From positions 1 through 36,703 of IMG/VR virus record IMGVR_UViG_3300027870_000006: 36,703 nucleotides of DNA. The stretch is one strand, 5' to 3'. The notes beneath the pieces are model-generated. The model did no database searches. It worked only from the letters and a program-made list of their open reading frames with translations, and was not told where the DNA came from. Origin of the DNA: a virus. The stretch's first letter is position 1; every line of letters begins with the position of its first letter. Positions 30,490 through 36,703 of the stretch are shown one piece after another. A program made the translations under genes and the position numbers.

Positions 30490-30830
30490 TCGACGACCAA
30501 CTGCGCGCCACCTGCGTGCTGCTGCGTGTCGACATCGACCAGCTCGTGCCCACCACCCTGCAGAAAGACAAGCCCGATGACTTCGACCTGTGGCCCGAGC
30601 ACTGGCAGGCGTGGGATGTGTACCTGGGGTGCGGCACGCAGTGGCGGTACAGGGCGGTCCCCAGGGGCCTGCAGGCAAGTATCACGGTGTGCGAGGGCCT
30701 GGACTACCAAGGCGTGGAGGTGGTGATGCGGCGCTACCGGGTGCCCGAAGCAAGGTTCGATGAAGTCTTCAGCCAACTGCAGGTACTGGAAGCGGAGACG
30801 GTCGCCATCCGCAACAGCGAGGCCCGATAA
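30435..30830 (+). CDS. Tail assembly chaperone, T-like extension made by frameshift (DUF1799)
   Basis: About 131 residues added after the slip, reading on as LQGAVRHRLGRDDSRRHVV and then LLRVDIDQLVPTTLQKDKPDDFDLWPEHW. The part WPEHWQAWDVYLGCGTQWR is typical of DUF1799. There is no good start codon or ribosome binding site of its own; the first start candidate is a GTG at 30516, so frameshift fusion to the upstream gene (about 273 residues in all) is the likely route. It would bind the tape measure during tail assembly. Confidence 0.72.
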   Translation, partial: LQGAVRHRLGRDDSRRHVVDDQLRATCVLLRVDIDQLVPTTLQKDKPDDFDLWPEHWQAWDVYLGCGTQWRYRAVPRGLQASITVCEGLDYQGVEVVMRRYRVPEARFDEVFSQLQVLEAETVAIRNSEAR

Positions 30831-30833
30831 GCA

Positions 30834-30857
30834 AAAAGGCCGGGAGACCGGCCTTTT
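30834..30857. terminator. Bidirectional terminator between tail chaperone and tape measure
   Basis: AAAAGGCCGG-GAGA-CCGGCCTTTT is a 10-bp perfect stem with A/T runs on both sides, so it could work on both strands. It lies three bases after the chaperone stop and 25 bases before the stop of the small leftward gene. Confidence 0.72.
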
Positions 30858-30882
30858 GAACTGAGGGTGAGGAGGTGGCGGG

Positions 30883-31020
30883 TTACCGCGAGGTCATTGC
30901 CCGCAGCAGCCACAGCGGCACCACCAGGGCAGGCGCAGCCACCCAGGCCCACAGCAGCACCGAGGGGTGCGGGGCAAGCAGTACGAGGCCTATGAGCCAC
31001 AGCGACAGCAACTTGGACAT
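30883..31020 (-). CDS. Small leftward membrane protein within the late region
   Basis: 45 residues from the ATG at 31020, too short for usual gene calling. Two hydrophobic stretches (SLWLIGLVLLA and VLLWAWVAAPALVVPLWLL) make it a candidate two-pass membrane protein. It points opposite to the whole late operon, toward the terminator at 30834-30857. No strong ribosome binding site is visible. It could be a lysogeny-expressed gene or a chance frame. Confidence 0.4.
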   Translation of the reverse strand: MSKLLSLWLIGLVLLAPHPSVLLWAWVAAPALVVPLWLLRAMTSR

Positions 31021-31038
31021 GACGGGACTTTAAAACAA

Positions 31039-34000
31039 ATGAGCGCGGTACGCCAGATCGGCATCAAGATGACAGTGGACGCTCAGTCGGTAACGACTGA
31101 GCTGCCCAAGGTCACGCGCGAGTTTGCGAACATGGGCGCGAGTGCCGAGCAGGCCTCGGCCCGGACCACCCGCAGCCTGGCCCAGGTGCAGATGTCGGTG
31201 CGCGACATCGTGGCGGGGGCGGCGGGCCTGCATGTGATCGGCGGCGGGATCAACGCCATCACCAAGGCGATCACCGAACTGCCGCGCAACGCCTTCGACT
31301 TCTCCAAGAACCTGGAAGTCAGCCAGGTCGGGATGGCGGGCATCCTGGGGTCGATGACTGCCATCAACGGCAAGCAGACCGACTACAACCAGGCGCTGCG
31401 CATCTCCAGTGAGTACATCCGCAAGCTCAATGATGATGCGCTGCGCACGGCGGCCACCAGCTCGGAGCTGACCACCGTGTTCCAGGCCCTGCTGGCGCCC
31501 GGCCTTTCCGCCAGGATGACCCTGGAAGAAATCCGCCAGCTCACGGTGGTGGGCACGAACGCGGTCAAGTCCATGGGTCTGGACGCCACTCAGGTGGTGC
31601 AGGAGTTGCGTGACCTGGTCGCGGGGGGCATCACGCCCGCCAGCTCGACCCTGGCAAGCGCTCTGGGCCTCAAGGACTCTGACATTCAGAAAGCCAAGTC
31701 ATCCAGCGAGGGCCTGTTCACCTTCCTGATGAGCCGCCTGCAAGGTTTCAAAGCCTCCAGCGAAGCGTTCAACGACACGCTGAAGGGCCGACTCGACCAG
31801 GTCAGAGAGGGTGCCACGCGCGTGGCCGCCGAGGGCATGGAGCCGCTGATCCAGGCCTCCAAGAAAGCCCTGGCCGAGGTGAGCGGCCTGTTCACGACGA
31901 TTGACCAGGCGGGCAACGTCACGCTGAACCAGGAGTTGGTGGACGGCATCCGCGCCTATGCAACCGCTGCCGCCCAGGCGATGGAGATCAGCCGGGACGG
32001 CCTAGCCGTGCTGTGGGAGAACCGTAACGCGATCATGGCGGTGGCTGCGGCTTGGGCCTCGGTGAAGCTGGGCAATGTGGTGGCCGAGACGGTAGCGGCC
32101 ATGGCGGCGAAGGCCGAACTGGCGCAGGCATCGCGCCTCGCTGCAGTGCAGGCTGCGGCCGAGGCGGCGGGCAATGTGGAAGTTGTGGCGACGTCCCGCC
32201 AGAAGATTGCCGCCTACCTGGCCGAGCTGGAGGCCAAGGCCGCCAGCGCCCGGGCCGACATGGTCGCCCAGGCGGCGCAGATCGCCACGCTCAACACCAC
32301 GCGCGAGGCCATCGTGCTGTCGCGCGCCGAGGTGGTTGCGAAGCTGGAGTCCGTGCGCGCCACCATGGCCCAGGCCGAGGCGCAGATCGCGGCAGCCCGG
32401 GCGGCCGGTGCGCAGAGCTTCGCCCTGGCGGCGTTGCGAGAGGGCACGCAGGCACTGACAGCAGCACAGGCTCGCCACGCGATGCTGATGACCGAACTGG
32501 CTGCGCTGGGTAAGCAGCAGGCGGGTGTGAGCGCGGCCCTGGCGACCGCCACCGCAGCCCAGACTGCGGCCACGAACGCTGCCTCGGCCGCAGCTGGAAC
32601 GCTGGCAGCGGCCCAGGGCGCAGCATCCATTGCGGGGCGTGCTCTGAGCGGTGCCATTGGCTTCCTTGGTGGCCCCATTGGCGTGGTCACCACAGCATTG
32701 ACGCTGGGGGTCACGGCTTGGACGCTGTGGGGCAATTCCGCTGAAAAGAGCGTTCAAAAGGTCGAGAAAAGCATCTTCGACAACGCTGCAGAGTTCCGTG
32801 CTGAACTGCGCAGCCAGATTGAGTTGCTCGATCGTCGGAATGCTGCCTTGAAGGGCAATCCAGAAATCAAGGAAGACCGCGCTGCGCAGGTGCTGGGGGG
32901 GCTGCAACAAGAGATTGACCGTCTCAAGACGCTGAAGACGGACAACCCAGCGCAAGAGGCCGCACGTATTGCCCAGCTCCAGCGGGCAACTGCGGACTAC
33001 GGCAGGACCGTTGCCGAGGTCAACGAAAAACAGGCCAAGGGCTCTCAAAACCTGACCGTCACCTCCACGGTCGCCCTGCAGGCCTTCGAAAAGACCATCG
33101 ACGGAGCCAAGACCGCCAGCGCAGCGCAGCAGGAATACACCCAAAAGGTGGAAGCCTCCCGCGCCGCTCTGGAGAACCTCAAAGCCTCGGGCGCGGATGC
33201 AGCAACGCTGACTGCGGCTCAAAAGAAGTTCGACGAGTCCGAGAAGGCATGGGCCACGGAGCGCGACAAGAAGATCAAGGAAATGGGTGCGAGCGCGGCC
33301 AGCGCCCACTCCCACGCCATCGACGCACAGATCGCGGCAGTGCAGCAGGGCTACAAGCTGCTGGCGGCCAAGACCGCCGACGCCCTGGATGAAGTGCAGA
33401 CCTTGCGCCAGCTCGACGTCATCAGCGAGTTCGAAGCGGTGCAGCGCAAGGCGGCGCTGCAGCAGCAGGACGTCGAGAACGAACAGAACTCGCTCAAGCA
33501 GAAGCTGGTGCTGCTCAAGAGCAAGAAGGACACCGCCAAAGAACGCGAGACCGTGGAAGGTCAGCTCGCAGAGCTGGAACAAAGGCGCATCAGCCTGCAG
33601 CGCGCGGCAGCGCGTGACATGGAGGTGCTGCTGATCAAGCCGCAGATCGAGCAGGTCAACGCGGTGCGCCAGGGCACCTCTGCGATTCATGATCAGGCTG
33701 CAGCGCTTGAAGCGCAGAACCGCGTCTACGGCCAGGCTGGATCGGCCCTGGTCGACCTGACCATCGTCCAGTTAGAAAAGCAGCGCCTTGACCTGGAGGC
33801 AACCGACAACGTCATCCCCGGCTACATCGAGGCGCTAGAGCGCCAGATCGCCGCCCAAAAGCGCCTGCGCGCAGCCATGGCCGACAAAGAGTCCAAGGAC
33901 TGGGCCAAGGAGCAAGCCGAGAACGCGGTGAAGGCCAACGAGCGCGCGACCGATGCCATCGAGCGCCAGAACGCCCAGCTCGCGCAGTCGCTCACCGACA

Positions 34001-36703
34001 ACATCATGCGCGGGGGCAAGGATGCCGCCGACTACGTCGAAGACCTGTTCCGCACGATGGTGCTGCGCCCGGTGATTCAGGCGATCATGAGCCCGGTGTC
34101 GATGGCGGTGAACGGGGTCATCAACAGCGGCATGTCGGCCATGGGCCTAGTCAGCAATGGCGCCGGTATGTTCAGCGGCCTGACCAGCGGCAGCGGCGTG
34201 ATGGGCACAGTGGGCAACTGGCTGGGCCTCGGTGCTTCCGCAGGCACGACGACGGGCATCGGCATGGGCACCAGCCTGGCGACACCGGGCATGGCCGCGA
34301 TGATCAACCCGGTAGCAGGCACGGGCGCCGGTATCGGCGGGGGCATGGGTGCGCTGCTGTCCAACCCGATCACTTTGGGCCTGGGCGCCATCGCGGTGCT
34401 GGCAATGATCGGCAAAGCGACCAAGGGCGAGACGCGGACCGGCGGGCAGTTCGGCGTGGCCTACGACGACCGCGTGGTGAACAACCGGCGCGGCCAGACG
34501 TACGACTATGTCGGCCAGCAGTACGACCGGGACTTTTCGAACGGCGAACGCGTGGGCCTGACCAATGGCCGTGCGTACCGCATGGAGGGTGATCCGGTCG
34601 AGAACGAGCAGGCCATCCGCGACGCGGTGTCGGGCACCGCAATGACCATCGACGCCATGCTCAAGGCCCTGGGCAGCACGATGCGGCTCTCGGGCTTCTC
34701 TGCAGGCCTGGAGACCAGCTCCAAGGGCCGTGGCGGTGTGTTCGCGGGCGGCAAGTTCAACAACGGGCAAACCTTCGGCGAGTCGGGCCAGGGCGACAAC
34801 TACGCGGGCACGCTGTACGAGCTTTTCAGCACCAACAGCCCTGACTACAAGACGGCGGTCGAGAACCTGACCCTCGATTTAAAGCAGTCGACCATTCAGG
34901 CTCTGCAGGTCGCGGCCAAGGCTGCGGCCGAAGCGGGAGAGGCCTTCCCGCGCTCCATTGCCCGGCAGATAGCGGATGTTGATGCAGAGCGTCTGACTGG
35001 CGAAGCGGCAGATGCACTGCTGCTGTCCATCAACACCACGATCACGGGCGTGGCGCAGTTTCGCGCCTCTCTGGATTCGATTGGGTTGGACAAGCTGGCC
35101 GACATGGCCTTCGACGCGGCGGTGGCACTGGCAGAGGCCTCGGGCGGGTTTGAGAAGCTGCAGAGCAACCTCGCCTCGTTCTACAACAACTTCTACAGCC
35201 CGGAAGAGCGCAAGGCCAACACCGAGCGCTTGGTGCGCGAGCGGCTGGATTCCGTGGGCATCGAGATGCCCAAGACGCGGGAGGAATACCGCAGGCTTAC
35301 CGAAGACGCTATGGCACGGGCCGACGTCGAAGCTGCCAACCGTGAGCAGCTCATTGCCAACGTGGGCAAGGGTGCTGCAGGGCTGACCGGTTCTGCCATC
35401 ACCGTGGCGGACCTGGGCCGATTGGGCCTGAAGGACGTTGACCCGGCACTGATCGGTGGCAAGGCAGACCCGGAGCGCCAGGCGCAGTTGGGCAGCTTCA
35501 TGGACAGCCTGAACGACGTGCTCGACTCCGGCATGTCTGCTGACAAGGTGCAGGCCAGCGTGGCCGAGCTGGTGGGGCTGAACGCCGAGGTGCTGGGCAT
35601 CAGCACGAGTGCCTCGGACACTGCCGCTGCTCTGCTGGAGATGAACGAGGCGTTCGCCTCTCTCTCCGACACGGCCGAGGACACGGCCAAGAAGCAAAAG
35701 GACGCCGCCAAGGCCGCCACCGACGCCGCCTATGCAATTCTCCAGCGCTCACTGAACCTGGCGCTCGATGCGGCCCGCGCGGCCATGGATGTGGCCCAGG
35801 AGCGTGTCGATGCAGGCCGGGCGCTTCGCGACACCCTGCGCGATCCGATTGATGAGCTGGGCGGCCTGGTGCAGAGCACGCGGACCATGGCGGCAACCCA
35901 AGGCAACGCCATCATCAACCAGGCCGTGGAGACCATGCTGCGCTCGGGCTACCTGCCCGAGTCCGACGACATCAGCGCCGCGATCTCGGCTGCACGCAGC
36001 ACCATGGGCACGGGCGACTACAGCAACCGGCTGGACTATGAAGCCGCCCAGCTCACGCTGCGCAACAAGCTGGAGCTGCTGGACGAAGCGGCGGGAGACC
36101 AGCTCTCGGTGGACGAGCTGCAGCTTGAAGAAGCCAGAGCCCAGGTCGACCACCTGGAGCAGCTCGAAAAGACGGCCAAGGAGCAGCTGGACGCGACACG
36201 CGGTGTAGATACGAGCGTGAAGTCGGTGGACGAGGCCTTCCGTGCCTTTGTGGCGTCGCTCAAGAAGGAGTCCGACGGTGCGGCCGGATCGAAGCCCTCC
36301 AGCGGCAGTGGATCGGTCGGCGGTCCCACCTTCGGGCCTGGGGGCGGTGGCAGCACCACAGCCGCCTCGGAGGCCAAGTACAAGACGCCGATCTACCTGG
36401 GCACGGCGGGCACTGGCTATGAGGCCATCACCGACAAAGATCGCATTACCCATCTGGACAAACTGGCCCCCACGTTTCACAAGTACGACGGCACGAACGA
36501 CTTCGTGGGGCTGGCCAACGACATCAAGGCCAACGGCGGTACCGCCAAAGACATAGCTGCCCTGTACGGCTTTTACGAAAGAGATGTTCTCGCTGCGTTT
36601 GATCGCTACGGCATTGCTCACTTCGAAAGCGGCGGCTCTCACCTGGGCGGCATCCGCCTGGTTGGCGAGAACGGCCCCGAGCTGGAAGTGACCGGCGCAT
36701 CCC
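31039..36703 (+). CDS. Tape measure protein, partial (no stop in window)
   Basis: At least 1,888 residues, open from ATG 31039 to the window end. The start (MSAVRQIGIKMTVDAQSVTTEL) and the following VAGAAGLHVIGGGINAITKAI are tape-measure-like. Alanine-rich coiled coils fill about residues 330-1000, a Gly/Met-rich hydrophobic segment lies at about 1013-1130, and more helical repeats follow. The end carries the common tape measure motif VGENGPELEV at about 1875-1884, so the protein probably ends soon after. Tape measures set tail length (about 0.15 nm per residue), giving a long flexible tail. It starts after a terminator, so it needs readthrough or its own promoter. A TTA codon lies in the TTTAAA at 34878-34883. 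Confidence 0.92.
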   Translation, partial: MSAVRQIGIKMTVDAQSVTTELPKVTREFANMGASAEQASARTTRSLAQVQMSVRDIVAGAAGLHVIGGGINAITKAITELPRNAFDFSKNLEVSQVGMAGILGSMTAINGKQTDYNQALRISSEYIRKLNDDALRTAATSSELTTVFQALLAPGLSARMTLEEIRQLTVVGTNAVKSMGLDATQVVQELRDLVAGGITPASSTLASALGLKDSDIQKAKSSSEGLFTFLMSRLQGFKASSEAFNDTLKGRLDQVREGATRVAAEGMEPLIQASKKALAEVSGLFTTIDQAGNVTLNQELVDGIRAYATAAAQAMEISRDGLAVLWENRNAIMAVAAAWASVKLGNVVAETVAAMAAKAELAQASRLAAVQAAAEAAGNVEVVATSRQKIAAYLAELEAKAASARADMVAQAAQIATLNTTREAIVLSRAEVVAKLESVRATMAQAEAQIAAARAAGAQSFALAALREGTQALTAAQARHAMLMTELAALGKQQAGVSAALATATAAQTAATNAASAAAGTLAAAQGAASIAGRALSGAIGFLGGPIGVVTTALTLGVTAWTLWGNSAEKSVQKVEKSIFDNAAEFRAELRSQIELLDRRNAALKGNPEIKEDRAAQVLGGLQQEIDRLKTLKTDNPAQEAARIAQLQRATADYGRTVAEVNEKQAKGSQNLTVTSTVALQAFEKTIDGAKTASAAQQEYTQKVEASRAALENLKASGADAATLTAAQKKFDESEKAWATERDKKIKEMGASAASAHSHAIDAQIAAVQQGYKLLAAKTADALDEVQTLRQLDVISEFEAVQRKAALQQQDVENEQNSLKQKLVLLKSKKDTAKERETVEGQLAELEQRRISLQRAAARDMEVLLIKPQIEQVNAVRQGTSAIHDQAAALEAQNRVYGQAGSALVDLTIVQLEKQRLDLEATDNVIPGYIEALERQIAAQKRLRAAMADKESKDWAKEQAENAVKANERATDAIERQNAQLAQSLTDNIMRGGKDAADYVEDLFRTMVLRPVIQAIMSPVSMAVNGVINSGMSAMGLVSNGAGMFSGLTSGSGVMGTVGNWLGLGASAGTTTGIGMGTSLATPGMAAMINPVAGTGAGIGGGMGALLSNPITLGLGAIAVLAMIGKATKGETRTGGQFGVAYDDRVVNNRRGQTYDYVGQQYDRDFSNGERVGLTNGRAYRMEGDPVENEQAIRDAVSGTAMTIDAMLKALGSTMRLSGFSAGLETSSKGRGGVFAGGKFNNGQTFGESGQGDNYAGTLYELFSTNSPDYKTAVENLTLDLKQSTIQALQVAAKAAAEAGEAFPRSIARQIADVDAERLTGEAADALLLSINTTITGVAQFRASLDSIGLDKLADMAFDAAVALAEASGGFEKLQSNLASFYNNFYSPEERKANTERLVRERLDSVGIEMPKTREEYRRLTEDAMARADVEAANREQLIANVGKGAAGLTGSAITVADLGRLGLKDVDPALIGGKADPERQAQLGSFMDSLNDVLDSGMSADKVQASVAELVGLNAEVLGISTSASDTAAALLEMNEAFASLSDTAEDTAKKQKDAAKAATDAAYAILQRSLNLALDAARAAMDVAQERVDAGRALRDTLRDPIDELGGLVQSTRTMAATQGNAIINQAVETMLRSGYLPESDDISAAISAARSTMGTGDYSNRLDYEAAQLTLRNKLELLDEAAGDQLSVDELQLEEARAQVDHLEQLEKTAKEQLDATRGVDTSVKSVDEAFRAFVASLKKESDGAAGSKPSSGSGSVGGPTFGPGGGGSTTAASEAKYKTPIYLGTAGTGYEAITDKDRITHLDKLAPTFHKYDGTNDFVGLANDIKANGGTAKDIAALYGFYERDVLAAFDRYGIAHFESGGSHLGGIRLVGENGPELEVTGAS

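Larger units (their letters stand above)
4196..36703. mobile_element. Mu-like transposable prophage, left part (continues beyond the window)
   Basis: Contiguous phage modules: leftward early operon (Ner, A, B, GemA, Mor), divergent repressor, lysis, packaging, head and tail genes. The early operon runs away from the late operon and Mor ends near the left terminus, as in BcepMu-like phages rather than Mu itself. Structural genes from the tail tube onward are siphovirus-like. No integrase is needed because the DDE transposase handles insertion. The left boundary is approximate (about 4110-4280); the right end, tail tip genes and any right-end cargo lie outside the window. Confidence 0.85.

Noticed and set aside
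32002-33690. 562-residue minus-strand ORF opposite the tape measure
   Set aside because: The plus frame is an open tape measure; the minus frame is low-complexity shadow.
1-36703. CRISPR arrays, tRNA and rRNA genes
   Set aside because: No regularly spaced identical repeats and no cloverleaf or rRNA-like sequence was seen on reading.

Overview
The window holds the edge of a GC-rich bacterial chromosome (positions 1 to about 4.2 kb) joined to the left ~32.5 kb of a transposable, Mu-like prophage that runs off the right edge. GC-rich coding sequence and a BcepMu-type order of early and packaging genes suggest a betaproteobacterium of the Burkholderiales, perhaps Comamonadaceae. That is an inference from gene style, not from a marker gene.

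Host part. Positions 1-127 look like the outer end of an IS21-family insertion sequence. Three small genes of unknown function follow (577-990, 1033-1542, 1830-2252). Their stop codons fall in attC-like core sites, the best being a 60-bp site at 2247-2306, so this looks like integron-type gene cassettes. A ~125-bp imperfect direct repeat (273-397 and 1640-1763) recurs here. Positions 2307-3243 are gene-free but carry short inverted repeats. A leftward gene (3244-4116) encodes a helical, possibly HEPN-like protein.

Phage early region (leftward, 13070 to 4299). The order is Ner-like regulator, MuA-type DDE transposase, MuB-type ATPase, about a dozen small mostly overlapping genes, a DUF3164 protein, GemA (gp16) and a Mor/C-type activator, then a terminator and the probable left end. 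A LexA/CI-like cleavable repressor is divergent at 13280. A 28-bp near-perfect palindrome between repressor and Ner is the likely operator.

Phage late region (rightward, 16164 onward). A lysis block (endolysin, small membrane protein, nested Rz/Rz1 spanins, holin-like protein) is followed by gp27-like DUF1804, large terminase, portal, MuF-like protein, a fused prohead protease/major capsid protein, connector and tail-completion proteins, tail tube, a tail-assembly chaperone with an A_AAA_AAC -1 frameshift site, and a tape measure of at least 1,888 residues. The long tape measure, tube and frameshifted chaperone indicate a long flexible siphovirus tail on a Mu-style replication module.

Accessory cargo. 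Two lower-GC blocks interrupt the phage core: an OLD-family ATPase-TOPRIM nuclease (14102-15898), and a two-gene unit of a membrane-anchored protein plus a PD-(D/E)XK nuclease-like protein (22802-24029). Downstream of both lies nearly the same terminator (16111-16140 and 24073-24100). This points to two modular cargo slots. The second pair is the best candidate for an undescribed anti-phage or superinfection-exclusion system.
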